Of a stretch of 64,000 nucleotides of DNA, positions 53,466-62,759 are shown one piece after another. Source of the DNA: Chromatiales bacterium (GTDB taxonomy: Bacteria; Pseudomonadota; Gammaproteobacteria; Steroidobacterales; GCA-2729495). A program made the position numbers and the translations under genes. Position 1 is the stretch's first letter, and every line of letters begins with the position of its first letter. Location: contig JAEUQA010000051.1 in the NCBI GenBank assembly GCA_016789845.1, positions 1-64,000 of the forward strand. Reading direction: 5' to 3'. The notes beneath the pieces are model-generated. The model did not search any database and was not told the DNA's origin. It saw nothing but the letters and a program-made list of their open reading frames with translations.

Positions 53466-54599
53466 CTAGTCGTCCTGGCCCTTGCGGGGCTTGACCTCGA
53501 TGCGGGCGCTGCGGGCCAGTTCCCGGTGGATGCGGCCGACCCGCTCGATCTGCCCCTTGGCCGGGAAGCGCTCGTAGAAGCCCTCGGCGCGAAAGTCCCG
53601 CACCCGCTCGGCCCAGGGGGCCAGCCGCTTCTGCCAGCGCTGCTGGCGGCCCTCGGCCGGCTCCGCGTCCTCCCGGCAGAGGTCGAAGCAGACGCGCAGC
53701 ATGGCCTTGATGGTGACGGGTCGCGTGACCATGGAGTTCGGGTTGCCCCAGGCCTCGCCCCAGACCTTCTCCGCGGCCTTCAGGAAATCCCGCACCCGCT
53801 CGTAGTAACGCTCGGTGTCCCGGGCCAGGTTGCCGCGACGGGCCAGGCTGCGCCAGTCGGCCTGGGCCCACTTGTGCAGCTCGCTGAAGAGCTCGGCCTG
53901 CAGGATCCACTTCTCCTGCTTGCTGCGGTTGCCGAGGCGGTTGATCTTGTAGCGCAGGGGGCTGTCGCCCGCGTGGTACAGCCGCTCCACGATCCTGGCG
54001 GCGAACTTCTTGTCGGGCGCCGCCCAGGAGACGCGCTCGTACAGGTCGACCAGGTGGCTCTTGTTGATGCGCGTCGGCGTCGAGTTGATGATGACGAACA
54101 TCTCCGTGGCAAAGTCCTCGCTCTTGCCATCGAAGATCACGCAGGGCACGTGCAGGGTTTTCGCGTCCTGCGGGCGTTCCTTGCCGTAGAAATGGAGCGC
54201 CGCGAGCCGGTGCTGCCCGTCGATGATGAGATAACGTCCCTGGGGCACTTCCAGATTCCCCACGCTCTCGTACCGGTCCAGGGGGTCGAAGCGGAGGGTC
54301 TCGGCGGTGAACAGCAGGACCGTGCCGGGAATTGGCGGCTGGCTCACCGCCGTGTCGTAGAAGTTCTTGATGGCCGCGACCTTGCTCTTCGAGAGCTGCC
54401 GCTGGAATGCCTTGTCGGTGGCCTCGATGCGGGCGATGAACTGGCCGACTTCGTCGCCGCTGCCAACCTCCTCCGCGGCGATCCTGTCGCCCTCGGCATA
54501 GAAGCGGCTGATGAACCTGACCTTCTCGAGCAGGTCGGCGGCCGGGTAGGCGACGAAGTAGAAGACGCTGTCTTTCTGCCTTACGCGGGTTGCCAGCAT
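53466..54599 (-). CDS. DGQHR-domain (DndB-like) protein
   Basis: A 377-residue protein with the signature YLIIDGQHRLAALHFYGK (DGQHR at 127-131), then FVIINSTPTRINKSHLVDLY, hallmarks of the DGQHR/DndB family. DndB regulates DNA phosphorothioation in dnd clusters, but no dndACDE-type genes are present. The rest (about residues 200-377) is helical and rich in basic residues. Start at 54599 chosen because it gives the family N-terminus VFYFVAYPAADLLEKVRFIS; the frame continues further upstream. Stands alone, convergent with the FKBP gene seven bases away. Function unknown. Confidence 0.85.
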   Translation of the reverse strand: MLATRVRQKDSVFYFVAYPAADLLEKVRFISRFYAEGDRIAAEEVGSGDEVGQFIARIEATDKAFQRQLSKSKVAAIKNFYDTAVSQPPIPGTVLLFTAETLRFDPLDRYESVGNLEVPQGRYLIIDGQHRLAALHFYGKERPQDAKTLHVPCVIFDGKSEDFATEMFVIINSTPTRINKSHLVDLYERVSWAAPDKKFAARIVERLYHAGDSPLRYKINRLGNRSKQEKWILQAELFSELHKWAQADWRSLARRGNLARDTERYYERVRDFLKAAEKVWGEAWGNPNSMVTRPVTIKAMLRVCFDLCREDAEPAEGRQQRWQKRLAPWAERVRDFRAEGFYERFPAKGQIERVGRIHRELARSARIEVKPRKGQDD

Positions 54600-54662
54600 G
54601 CCCGGATAGTACACGAGGCCGGACCGGTCCCGCCCGCCTGCCGGATGCGGCCATCCGCCGCC

Positions 54663-54692
54663 TTGACGGCCCCCGAAGCCCCCGTGGATACT
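54663..54692 (+). promoter_or_regulatory. Predicted trp promoter
   Basis: TTGACG (54663-54668) and GATACT (54687-54692) with an 18-base spacer match the -35 and -10 hexamers at five and four of six positions. Transcription would begin near 54699, at or beside the trpL ATG, implying a leaderless leader-peptide mRNA. Motif match only; a different promoter upstream is possible. Confidence 0.45.
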
Positions 54693-54698
54693 TGCAGT

Positions 54699-54773
54699 AT
54701 GGACAAGCTTCCGGTAACCCGCGGCTGGTGGTGGCGCCCCATGGCACTCTCCGCAAGGAGCGGCTTGGCGTAG
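54699..54773 (+). CDS. trpL: trp operon leader peptide
   Basis: A 24-residue ORF with three consecutive TGG codons at 54726-54734 (RGWWWRP), starting ATG and ending TAG. It lies upstream of an intrinsic terminator and trpE. This is the classical attenuation leader: a ribosome stalled on Trp codons when tryptophanyl-tRNA is scarce permits an antiterminator. No Shine-Dalgarno sequence is seen before the ATG. Recognised by position and Trp codons, not by sequence homology. Confidence 0.9.
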   Translation: MDKLPVTRGWWWRPMALSARSGLA

Positions 54774-54812
54774 CCCGTCCCCCAACACGTTAGAAGGCGA
54801 GCAACCCCAATG

Positions 54813-54846
54813 ACCCATCCTCGCGGCAGCGACGATGGGTTTTTTA
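54813..54846 (+). terminator. trp attenuator terminator
   Basis: ACCCATC-C-TCGC pairs with GCGA-C-GATGGGT around a GGCA loop and is followed by a run of six T. It lies between trpL and trpE, 39 bases after the trpL stop. GCGAG at 54797-54801 can alternatively pair with CTCGC at 54820-54824, a possible antiterminator nucleus. Confidence 0.88.
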
Positions 54847-54877
54847 GTTTTTGACGCCCGCAAAGACCGCCGACACC

Positions 54878-56269
54878 ATGCAGCCACCTTTCGACATCGC
54901 CGCCGACCTGGACACCCCGGTGTCCACCTGGCTCAAGCTGGCGCCGTTGCAGCCCCGGTACCTGCTGGAGAGCGTCGAGGGTGGCGCGCACCTGGCCCGG
55001 TATTCCTTCCTCGGCTTCGGCAAGGCCGTGGAATTCCGGCTGGACGCCACGGGCATGCTCTCCGGCGGCCAGCGGCATCCCCGGCCTGCCGGGCGGGACG
55101 AGCTGCTCGCGGCCTTGCGCGCCACGCTCGCCATGGCGCCGCGGCTTGCCCCGGCGATCCCCGACCTGCCCTTCGCCGGCGGCCTCGTGGGCGTCGCGGG
55201 CTACGACCTGGTGCGCTACTTCGAGCGGCTGCCCAACGCGCCGCAGAGCCCCGACAACCCCGTGGCGCCCGAGGCCGCCTACCTTGCCGCCGAATCGCTG
55301 CTCGTGTTCGATCACCTGACCCGCCGGATCGCGCTGCTCCACGCGGGTCCCGAGGACGAGCGGAAGAAGCTGCGGGGCCAGGTGATCCAGCTCCTGCGCG
55401 GGGCACTGCCGCCCGCGCCGCCGAAGGGCAGCCACACGCCCGCGGCCCAGAGCCTGAGCAGTGACCAGTTCATGCGTGCCGTGGCCGCCAGCAAGGGCTC
55501 CATCGCCAGGGGCGACGTCTACCAGCTGGTGCTGTCGGTGCAGTTCACGGGCAGGCACACGCTGTCGCCCTTCGAGACCTACCGGGCGCTCCGGCTGCTG
55601 AACCCGTCGCCCTACATGTTCTTCGTGGACCTGGGCGACATCCAGGTCGCGGGCTCGTCGCCCGAGGCGCTGGTGAAGCTGCGGCGCGGGCACGCCTCGC
55701 TGCGGCCGATCGCCGGCACGCGGCCCCGCGGGGCGACCCCGGAGCAGGATTCCAGCCACGAGCAGTCGCTGCTGGCCGACGAGAAGGAGAACGCCGAGCA
55801 CGTGATGCTGGTGGATCTCGCCCGCAACGACCTGGGGCGCGTGGCTTCTGCGGGATCGGTGTACGTGGACCCCTACCGCTGCATCGAGCGCTACAGCCAC
55901 GTCATGCACATCGTCAGCGGTGTGCAGGGCGAGCTCGCCGCGGGGAAGGATGCCTTCGATCTCTTCGCCGCCGCCTTTCCCGCAGGGACCCTCGTCGGCG
56001 CGCCGAAGGTGCGGGCCATGGAGCTCATCGACGAGCTCGAGCCCGTGCGCCGCGGCCTGTACGCCGGCACGGTGGGCTACTTCGGCAGCAATGGCGACAT
56101 GGACCAGGCCATCGCCATCCGCACGCTGATCTTCCGGGGCGACACCTACCAGTACCAGGCCGGCGCCGGCATCGTGGCCGACAGCGTGCCCGAGAGCGAA
56201 TACAACGAGGTGCTGGCCAAGAGCGAGATCCTGCGCCGGTCCCTCTCCATCGCGGAGGAAGGGCTGTGA
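54878..56269 (+). CDS. trpE: Anthranilate synthase component I
   Basis: Converts chorismate with ammonia from TrpG to anthranilate. The 463 residues include the tryptophan feedback-site motif YLLESVEGG near residue 28 and the chorismate-binding core [33 protein letters not shown], and [15 protein letters not shown]. Start taken as ATG 54878; a TTG at 54851 would add nine residues. First structural gene after the attenuator; its stop overlaps trpG. Confidence 0.96.
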   Translation: MQPPFDIAADLDTPVSTWLKLAPLQPRYLLESVEGGAHLARYSFLGFGKAVEFRLDATGMLSGGQRHPRPAGRDELLAALRATLAMAPRLAPAIPDLPFAGGLVGVAGYDLVRYFERLPNAPQSPDNPVAPEAAYLAAESLLVFDHLTRRIALLHAGPEDERKKLRGQVIQLLRGALPPAPPKGSHTPAAQSLSSDQFMRAVAASKGSIARGDVYQLVLSVQFTGRHTLSPFETYRALRLLNPSPYMFFVDLGDIQVAGSSPEALVKLRRGHASLRPIAGTRPRGATPEQDSSHEQSLLADEKENAEHVMLVDLARNDLGRVASAGSVYVDPYRCIERYSHVMHIVSGVQGELAAGKDAFDLFAAAFPAGTLVGAPKVRAMELIDELEPVRRGLYAGTVGYFGSNGDMDQAIAIRTLIFRGDTYQYQAGAGIVADSVPESEYNEVLAKSEILRRSLSIAEEGL

Positions 56270-56877
56270 ATGCCACTCACGTCTCCACGGCGCGTCCCCG
56301 GCTGCTGCTCATCGACAACTACGACTCCTTCACCTACAACCTGGTGCAGGCCTTCCTGGTGCTGGGCGCCGAGGTGCTGGTGTACCGGAACGACGAACTG
56401 ACCGTCGAGCAGGCGCTCGCCCTCAAGCCGACCCACCTGTGCATCTCGCCCGGCCCGGGCCGTCCGGATGACGCGGGCGTGTCGCTGCAGATGCTGGCGG
56501 CCTTCGAGGGCCGTGTGCCGGTGCTCGGTGTGTGCCTCGGCCACCAGTCCCTGGTGCAGCACTTCGGCGGGCGCATCGTGTCGGCGGACCGGCTGATGCA
56601 CGGCAAGACCTCCATGATCGACCACGACGGCCGCACCATCTACGAGGGGCTGACCAATCCCTTCCAGGCGGGCCGCTACCATTCCCTGGCCGCGGAGGCC
56701 GCCAGCCTGCCCGCCGTGCTGGAGATCACGGCACGCAGCGAGCGGGGCGAGATCATGGGCGTCCGCCACCGGCAGCTGCCGATGGAGGGCGTACAGTTCC
56801 ATCCCGAGAGCGTGCTCACCCCCGAGGGCAATCGCTTGCTGGGCAACTTCCTCGCGATGACGGCCCGGCCGTCATGA
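56266..56877 (+). CDS. trpG: Anthranilate synthase component II (glutamine amidotransferase)
   Basis: Supplies ammonia to TrpE. The 203 residues have the class I triad: Cys in [19 protein letters not shown], and His and Glu in [16 protein letters not shown]. Opens with GTG at 56266, overlapping the trpE stop (GTGA), with a GGAGG-rich site upstream. A shared role in folate synthesis as PabA cannot be excluded. Confidence 0.95.
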   Translation: MNATHVSTARPRLLLIDNYDSFTYNLVQAFLVLGAEVLVYRNDELTVEQALALKPTHLCISPGPGRPDDAGVSLQMLAAFEGRVPVLGVCLGHQSLVQHFGGRIVSADRLMHGKTSMIDHDGRTIYEGLTNPFQAGRYHSLAAEAASLPAVLEITARSERGEIMGVRHRQLPMEGVQFHPESVLTPEGNRLLGNFLAMTARPS

Positions 56878-57893
56878 CCACCCTCACCGCGAGGCTCGAG
56901 CATCTCCTGGCGGGCAGGGAACTGTCCGAAGCCGACGCCGGCGAGCTGCTGCGCGCCCTCACCGACGAGAACCTGCCGCCCCCCATGGCCGCCGCGTTGC
57001 TCGTTGCGCTCCGGGCCAAGGGCGAGACGGCGGCGGAAGTGCGCGGATTCGCCACGGCCATGCGGGGCCTCGCCCGCCGCTTCGACCTGCCGCCGGGCCT
57101 GCCGGCCGCTGACATTGTGGGCACCGGTGGCGACGGGTCCGGCAGCCTGAACCTCTCCACCGGCGCGGCCCTGCTCGCGGCGGCCTGCGGCCTGCCGGTG
57201 ATCAAGCACGGCAACCGATCCGTCTCGTCGAAGTCCGGCAGCGCGGACGTGCTGGAAGCGCTCGGCATCACCCTCCCGGTTGACCCGGCCGCGGCCCGGG
57301 CGCTGCTCGACGCCACGAACTTCACGTTCCTCTTCGCGCCCAACTTCCATCCCGCGATGAAGGCCATCGCGCCGGTGCGCCGGGCGCTTGGGGTGCGCAC
57401 CGTATTCAACATCCTGGGGCCGCTCACCAACCCCGCGGCGCCGCCCTTCTCCATGATCGGCGCCTTCGACCTGCCCACGGCGCGGCTGCTGGCTGATACG
57501 CTGGCGGGCATGCCCATCCAGCGCTGCTTCGTCGTGCACGGCGAGCCCGGCTGGGACGAGGCGACGCCCGTGGGCCCGTTCACCGTGTTCGACGTGCGGC
57601 CCGGGTTGGTGCGGCGGCAGAAGCGCGATCCGGCCCACTACGGCACGCCCCGGTGCCTGCCCTCGGATCTGGAGGGCGGCGACGCGGCCACCAACGCGCG
57701 GGCCATCGAGGACGTGCTGACGGGCCGGGATACCGGCCCGCACCGGGACGCGCTGGTGCTTGGCGCAGGCCTCGCCCTGGACCTCACCGGTCGCGCCCGC
57801 GGCTTGCGCCGTGGTGTCGAGCTGGCCCGCCGGACGCTGGCCTCGGGCGGTGGCGGCGCGCTGCTGGACCGCCTGCGGGCGCACAAGCCATGA
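56874..57893 (+). CDS. trpD: Anthranilate phosphoribosyltransferase
   Basis: Joins anthranilate and PRPP, 339 residues. Motifs are [20 protein letters not shown] (PRPP-binding GTGGDG), [39 protein letters not shown] and [16 protein letters not shown]. It is a separate gene, not fused to trpG. It overlaps both neighbours by four bases (ATGA). Confidence 0.96.
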   Translation: MTTLTARLEHLLAGRELSEADAGELLRALTDENLPPPMAAALLVALRAKGETAAEVRGFATAMRGLARRFDLPPGLPAADIVGTGGDGSGSLNLSTGAALLAAACGLPVIKHGNRSVSSKSGSADVLEALGITLPVDPAAARALLDATNFTFLFAPNFHPAMKAIAPVRRALGVRTVFNILGPLTNPAAPPFSMIGAFDLPTARLLADTLAGMPIQRCFVVHGEPGWDEATPVGPFTVFDVRPGLVRRQKRDPAHYGTPRCLPSDLEGGDAATNARAIEDVLTGRDTGPHRDALVLGAGLALDLTGRARGLRRGVELARRTLASGGGGALLDRLRAHKP

Positions 57894-58762
57894 GCGCCGC
57901 GGCCGGCAATTTCCTCGCCAGGATGGCGGCGAGCAGCCGCGTCCGCTCCGACGCGGCCGAGACGCGCCGCCCGGCCGAACCCCTTGCCCGGCGGGCGAGC
58001 CGGTTGCCGCCCCCGCCGGCGCTTCGCCTGTCACCCCAGGGCTTCGACCTCATTGCCGAGGTGAAGCGCCGCTCCCCCTCCGCAGGCAACCTGGCCGCCA
58101 GCGCGCTGCGGATCGCCGCCCAGGCCCGCAACTACGTGCAGGGTGGTGCCGTTGCGCTGTCGGTGCTGACCGAGCCCGAGGAGTTCGCCGGCGACCTGGC
58201 CCACCTGAAGGAAGTCGCCGCCGCGGCCACCGTGCCCGCCATGCGCAAGGACTTCCTGGTGTCTCCCTACCAGCTGCTGGAGGCGCGCGTGGCCGGCGCC
58301 GGCGGCGTGCTGCTCATCGCGGCGATGCTGGGGGACCGGGAGCTCCGGGAGATGCTGCGCGCCACGCACCAGCTCGGGCTGTTCGCGCTCGTCGAGGTCT
58401 TCGACAGGCCGGACCTGGACCGGGCCGTGGCCGTCATAAGGGCCGCCGGCCCCGCCGTTGTCGATGGCCGCTGCCGCACGTTGCTCGGCGTGAACTGCCG
58501 GGACCTGCGCACCCTGCAGGTGGACTTCGGACGCTTCGCCGGGCTCGCGCCGCACCTGCCCCGGGGCGTGCCCACGGTCGCCGAGAGCGGCGTCGAGTCC
58601 CCCGGCCAGGCCGCCCGGGTGGCTGGCCTGGGCTACGACGTGGCGCTGGTCGGTACCGCGCTGATGCGGGCCAGCGACCCTGGCCGGCTCGCCGGCGAGC
58701 TGCTGGCGGCGGGCCGGGCCTCCGCCTTCGAGTCGGCGGGACAGCTGGCACGTCGGTCGTGA
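57890..58762 (+). CDS. trpC: Indole-3-glycerol phosphate synthase
   Basis: Ring-closure step of tryptophan synthesis, 290 residues. The barrel motifs are DLIAEVKRRSPSAGN (catalytic Lys), VPAMRKDFLVSPYQLLEAR, LLGVNCRDLRTLQVD and PTVAESGVESPGQAARV. Not fused to trpF, unlike E. coli. An Ala/Arg/Pro-rich stretch (about residues 25-45) precedes the barrel. Overlaps trpD and trpF. Confidence 0.95.
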   Translation: MSAAAGNFLARMAASSRVRSDAAETRRPAEPLARRASRLPPPPALRLSPQGFDLIAEVKRRSPSAGNLAASALRIAAQARNYVQGGAVALSVLTEPEEFAGDLAHLKEVAAAATVPAMRKDFLVSPYQLLEARVAGAGGVLLIAAMLGDRELREMLRATHQLGLFALVEVFDRPDLDRAVAVIRAAGPAVVDGRCRTLLGVNCRDLRTLQVDFGRFAGLAPHLPRGVPTVAESGVESPGQAARVAGLGYDVALVGTALMRASDPGRLAGELLAAGRASAFESAGQLARRS

Positions 58763-59361
58763 GGTTGTTCGTGAAGATCTGCGGGCTCTCGACCCCGCGC
58801 GCCGTGGCCGCCGCGGTCGAGGCCGGCGCGGACGCGGTTGGCTTCGTGTTTGCGGAATCGCCGCGGCGGGTCACGCCGAAGCGGGCCCGGCAGCTGTGCG
58901 AAGCGCTGTCCCCCGTCGTGATCCGCGTGGCCGTCATGCGCCACCCCGCGGCGGCGGAGTGGCAGGCGGTGGCCGACGGGTTCGAGCCGGACTGGCTGCA
59001 GACGGACGCCGGGGATTTCGCCGGGCTCGACGTGGCGGAGCGTTTCGGCCGCCTGCCCGTCTACCGGGACGCGCAGCCGCTGGCCCCGGCCACCGACGAG
59101 CCGGTGCTGTTCGAGGCCGCGGTGAGCGGCCAGGGCGCGCGCGCCGACTGGCAGCGCGCGGCGGAACTCGCGCGGGCGCACAAGCTCGTGCTGGCCGGCG
59201 GCCTGACGCCCGATAACGTGGGCGAGGCGATCGCCACGGTGCGGCCGTGGGGCGTGGACGTGAGCAGTGGCGTGGAATCGAAGCGCGGCGTGAAGGATGT
59301 CGGCCGCATCGCCGCCTTTCTCCAGGCGGTGCGGGAAGCGGAGCAGGCACATGCAGGCTGA
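58759..59361 (+). CDS. trpF: Phosphoribosylanthranilate isomerase
   Basis: Amadori rearrangement, 200 residues. Opens VRLFVKICGLSTPRAV with the catalytic Cys. Then GADAVGFVFAESPRRVTP, LQTDAGDF (catalytic Asp) and VLAGGLTPDNVGEAI, DVSSGVESKRGVKD. A GTG start overlaps the trpC stop; the end overlaps trpB by 11 bases. Confidence 0.95.
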   Translation: MRLFVKICGLSTPRAVAAAVEAGADAVGFVFAESPRRVTPKRARQLCEALSPVVIRVAVMRHPAAAEWQAVADGFEPDWLQTDAGDFAGLDVAERFGRLPVYRDAQPLAPATDEPVLFEAAVSGQGARADWQRAAELARAHKLVLAGGLTPDNVGEAIATVRPWGVDVSSGVESKRGVKDVGRIAAFLQAVREAEQAHAG

Positions 59362-60619
59362 ACTGATCGCCCCGGCGGAGCGCGCCGGTCTCCTGAAGCG
59401 CCTCGTGGCGGGGGAACTGCCCGACGCCCGCGGCCGCTTCGGGCCCTTCGGCGGGCGCTACGCGCCGGAAACGCTCATCCCCGCGCTGGAGCGCCTCGAG
59501 GCCGGCCTGCGCCGTTTCCTCGGCGATCCGGATTTCCAGGCCGAACTGGGCCGTGAGCTGCGGGAGTGGGTGGGCCGGCCGACCGCGCTCAGCCACGCGC
59601 CAACGCTTAGCCGCCGCTGGGGTGCGAACGTTTATCTCAAGCGCGAGGACCTGGCCCACACGGGCGCGCACAAGATCAACAACGCGCTCGGCCAGGCTTT
59701 GCTGGCGAAGCGCCTCGGCGCGCAGCGCGTCATCGCGGAGACGGGCGCCGGCCAGCATGGCGTGGCCACGGCCGCCGCCTGCGCGCGGGTTGGCATCCCC
59801 TGCATCGTCTACATGGGTGCCGTGGACGTGCAGCGCCAGGCGCCCAACGTGGAGCGCATGGTGCAGCTCGGCGCCGAGGTGGTGCCCGTGAAGGGCGGCG
59901 ACCGGACGCTGCGCGCCGCCATCGACGAGGCCTTCCGCGACTGGGTCTCCGACCCCAATGGCAGCTACTACCTGCTGGGCTCCGCCGTGGGCCCGCATCC
60001 CTATCCGCTCCTCGTGCGGGAGCTGCAGTCCGTGATCGGCCGGGAGGCCCGCGCCCAGTTCATCGAGCGGACCGGCGGCCTGCCGGATGCCGTCTTCGCC
60101 TGCGTGGGCGGCGGCTCCAACGCCATCGGGCTCTTCCACCCTCTGGTGGGCGATGCCTCGATTGAACTCATCGGCGTGGAGGCGGGCGGGCGCAGCGCGA
60201 AGCTGGGTGACAACGCGGCGACCCTCGCCACCGGCCGGCCCGGCGTCCTCCACGGCACCTACTCCATGCTGCTGCAGGACGAGGAAGGCCAGGTGCAGGA
60301 GACCCACTCCATTTCCGCCGGCCTCGACTATCCCGGCGTCGGTCCCGAGCACGCGCTGCTCCGGGCGATCGGCCGGGTGACCTACGTAAGCGCCACCGAC
60401 GACGAGGCGCTGGACGCGCTCCGGGAGTGCTGTTCGTCCGAAGGCATCCTGCCCGCCATCGAGTCGTCCCACGCCTTCGCGGGCGCGCGGCAGTGGGCGG
60501 TGAGGAATCCCGGCAAGACAATCCTCATCGGCCTCTCGGGCCGGGGCGACAAGGACATGCCGACCCTGTCGCAGGTGTTCGGCGGTGCGAGGAAGATCCT
60601 CGCGGAGGCCGGCCAGTGA
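59351..60619 (+). CDS. trpB: Tryptophan synthase beta chain
   Basis: PLP-dependent condensation of indole and serine, 422 residues. Catalytic Lys is in LAHTGAHKINNALGQALLAK; ETGAGQHGVATA and the phosphate loop CVGGGSNAIGLFHP are complete, and the C-terminal GRGDKDMPTLSQVF holds the subunit-contact and metal site. ATG at 59351 lies within the trpF end. Confidence 0.97.
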   Translation: MQAELIAPAERAGLLKRLVAGELPDARGRFGPFGGRYAPETLIPALERLEAGLRRFLGDPDFQAELGRELREWVGRPTALSHAPTLSRRWGANVYLKREDLAHTGAHKINNALGQALLAKRLGAQRVIAETGAGQHGVATAAACARVGIPCIVYMGAVDVQRQAPNVERMVQLGAEVVPVKGGDRTLRAAIDEAFRDWVSDPNGSYYLLGSAVGPHPYPLLVRELQSVIGREARAQFIERTGGLPDAVFACVGGGSNAIGLFHPLVGDASIELIGVEAGGRSAKLGDNAATLATGRPGVLHGTYSMLLQDEEGQVQETHSISAGLDYPGVGPEHALLRAIGRVTYVSATDDEALDALRECCSSEGILPAIESSHAFAGARQWAVRNPGKTILIGLSGRGDKDMPTLSQVFGGARKILAEAGQ

Positions 60620-61419
60620 GCCCGGCGAAGCCCAGGATGAATCAGCTGCAGCCCCACGAGCGCATCACCGCCGCGATCCGCGCCACCACCTCCGCCGGCC
60701 GCACGGCGCTGGTGCCTTACATCACCGCCGGCTATCCGCAGAAGGACCAGTTCATCGCCACGCTGAAGGCGATTGCGGGAGAGGCCGACGTGGTGGAGGT
60801 CGGCGTGCCCTTCAGCGATCCCATGGCCGACGGGGTCACCATCCAGCGCGCCAGCCATGCGGCGATCGCCTCGGGCGTGAGCCTGCGCTGGATCCTGAAG
60901 GAGCTCACGGCCGCAGCGCCCTTCGACGCGCCCATCGTGCTGATGAGTTACCTGAACCCGCTGCTGAACCTGGGCTACGAGCAGCTGGCCGCCGCCTGCG
61001 TGCCTGCCGGCGTGTGCGGCTTCATCGTGCCGGACCTGCCCCTGGAGGAAAGTGCCGATTTCGTGGCGGCCCTCGACGCCCGGGGCCTCGCGCTCATCCA
61101 GCTGGTCACACCCGCCACGCCGCCGGAGCGCCTGAAGACGCTGTGCACCGCCAGCCGCGGCTTCGTCTACGCTGTGACGGTGGCCGGCATCACCGGCGGC
61201 GCGAAGGAGCTGCCACCGGAAGTGCCCGCCTACCTGGAGCGCGTCCGCGCCCTGACGAAGCTGCCTGTGTGCGCCGGCTTCGGCGTGCGTCGCGCGGAGC
61301 AGGTGCGGAACCTGGCGCCCCACACGGACGGCGTCATCGTGGGCTCGGCCCTGGTCGAGCACCTGGAAGCCGGCAAGGACCCCGTCGAATTCCTCAGGGA
61401 ATTACGCGCGGCCCCGTAG
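60616..61419 (+). CDS. trpA: Tryptophan synthase alpha chain
   Basis: Cleaves indole-glycerol phosphate for the beta subunit, 267 residues from a GTG at 60616 that overlaps the trpB stop. Catalytic Glu and Asp are in VVEVGVPFSDPMADGVTIQ. PDLPLEESADF, VYAVTVAGITGG and CAGFGVRRAEQV follow. An ATG at 60637 is an alternative start. The TAG stop is the TAG of a REP element that begins at 61416. Confidence 0.96.
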   Translation: MSPAKPRMNQLQPHERITAAIRATTSAGRTALVPYITAGYPQKDQFIATLKAIAGEADVVEVGVPFSDPMADGVTIQRASHAAIASGVSLRWILKELTAAAPFDAPIVLMSYLNPLLNLGYEQLAAACVPAGVCGFIVPDLPLEESADFVAALDARGLALIQLVTPATPPERLKTLCTASRGFVYAVTVAGITGGAKELPPEVPAYLERVRALTKLPVCAGFGVRRAEQVRNLAPHTDGVIVGSALVEHLEAGKDPVEFLRELRAAP

Positions 61420-62074
61420 GAGCGCCTTCAGGCGCGACCAGCGCCCGCCACACCACTGCCAGCCACAACGCCCACACCAGCACTGTGAAGAGATATATCG
61501 GGATGTAGGCCACGGCCATCAGCAGCCCCGCGGCCCCCGACAGGAAGCCGAACAGCACGAACGACCGGGGCAGCGTGCCGGTCTTCCACCCCAGCCAGGA
61601 CAGCTGCACGGCGAACCACCCGAGGCCGATCTGGGCGAGGCCGTTCACCCAGATGCGCACCACGGTGGCGGTCATGTAGGCCGATTCCTGCAGGTCGGGA
61701 TTGGCATCGCTCAGCAGGAACAGCGTCTGCCGGCCGATGACGTGGGAGATGCCCGTCAGCAGGAAGCCCGTCGCGGCGAGCATGGCGGCGGCGAGGGCGA
61801 CCTGCGCCGCGGCGGGCCGCTGGTCACGGTAGCGGGCGTGTACGCCCAGCCCGAGGATCACCATGGCGAAGCCCGTGGCCACGTGGCCGAGGCCGGACAG
61901 CAGCCAGGGCACGGCCCGGCTGGCGTTCATCAGCTTCCCGAGGTCCGCGTAGTCGGCGTAGGAGCCGAAGCCGAGATAGCGCGGCTCGATGAAGGCGCCA
62001 TTGAGGTTATGCATCGCGAACGCGGTGAAGATCACGAGGGCGGCGTAGCCGGCACTGCGGGTGAGGGCTTGCAT
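61394..62074 (-). CDS. Polytopic membrane protein, convergent with trpA
   Basis: A 226-residue protein with about six hydrophobic helices, starting MQALTRSAGYAALVIFTAFA. Unknown function; I recognise no motif beyond the helices. Its C-terminal LVAPEGAPTGPRVIP is read from the antisense strand of the REP element and of the trpA end. The overlap with trpA is 26 bases. Confidence 0.75.
   Translation of the reverse strand: MQALTRSAGYAALVIFTAFAMHNLNGAFIEPRYLGFGSYADYADLGKLMNASRAVPWLLSGLGHVATGFAMVILGLGVHARYRDQRPAAAQVALAAAMLAATGFLLTGISHVIGRQTLFLLSDANPDLQESAYMTATVVRIWVNGLAQIGLGWFAVQLSWLGWKTGTLPRSFVLFGFLSGAAGLLMAVAYIPIYLFTVLVWALWLAVVWRALVAPEGAPTGPRVIP
61416..61439 (+). repeat. REP element at the trpA stop
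   Basis: GTAGGAGCGCCTTCAGGCGC then GACC, single copy. It supplies the trpA TAG stop and the C-terminal tail of the convergent membrane protein gene. Probably a boundary of the trp operon mRNA. Confidence 0.88.
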
Positions 62075-62260
62075 GGGGCACCTTCCAGGCGGTAAGACTA
62101 CGCGTCATGCTCCCGCCAGTCAGCCGCTATGCCACCTGGCCGCCTGATCGGTTTTCCCGAAGATTGAGCCCGGTATATTTAATTGGCCGGGCCCGCCCGA
62201 CGGGAGCGATGCTAGAGCTCGTGCCGTAAGCTTGAAATCCTGGCGACGGAGAGACCGACA
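62075..62260. promoter_or_regulatory. Divergent promoter region of the membrane protein and Dps-type genes
   Basis: This gap contains a locally AT-rich GGTATATTTAATTGG (62172-62186) that could provide a -10 region for the Dps-type gene, and a GGAGAGA about five bases before its ATG. No OxyR or IHF site could be recognised with confidence. Confidence 0.4.
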
Positions 62261-62755
62261 ATGAAATCCGGCAAGAACAAGGCCCCGTCCATCGACATCG
62301 GCATCAGTGCCCGTGACCGCGAGAAGATCGCGAAGGGGTTGTCCGCCCTGCTGGCCGACAGCTACACGCTGTACCTGATGACCCACAACTTCCACTGGAA
62401 CGTCACCGGGCCGGACTTCAACAGCCTGCACCTGATGTTCATGGGCCAGTACACCGAGCAGTGGACGGCGCTGGACCTGATCGCCGAGCGCATCCGCGCG
62501 CTCGGGCACCCGGCGCCGGGTACCTACCGGGAGTTCGTCAAGCTGGCGTCGATCAAGGAGGTCGAGGGCGTGCCGAAGGCCACCGACATGGTTCGCCACC
62601 TGGTAGCCGCCCAGGAAGCCACGGCGCGCACGGCGCGGGAACTCTTCCCCCTCGTGAGTGCCGCCAATGACCAGCCCACTGCCGATTTGCTCACCCAGCG
62701 CCTGGAAGTGCACGAGAAGACGGCCTGGATGCTCCGCAGCCTGCTTGAGAGGTGA
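62261..62755 (+). CDS. Dps family ferritin-like DNA-protection protein
   Basis: A 164-residue Dps-type protein that would form a dodecamer oxidising and storing iron with peroxide. The ferroxidase ligands are [19 protein letters not shown] (two His) and [15 protein letters not shown] (Asp, Glu). The N-terminus is short and basic ([10 protein letters not shown]), possibly for DNA contact. Followed five bases later by a lipoprotein gene. Confidence 0.93.
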   Translation: MKSGKNKAPSIDIGISARDREKIAKGLSALLADSYTLYLMTHNFHWNVTGPDFNSLHLMFMGQYTEQWTALDLIAERIRALGHPAPGTYREFVKLASIKEVEGVPKATDMVRHLVAAQEATARTARELFPLVSAANDQPTADLLTQRLEVHEKTAWMLRSLLER

Positions 62756-62759
62756 AACC

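Noticed and set aside
54851..54877. TTG at 54851 as the trpE start
   Set aside because: It lies only five bases after the attenuator T-run with no ribosome site; the ATG at 54878 fits the family N-terminus better, though this is not proven.
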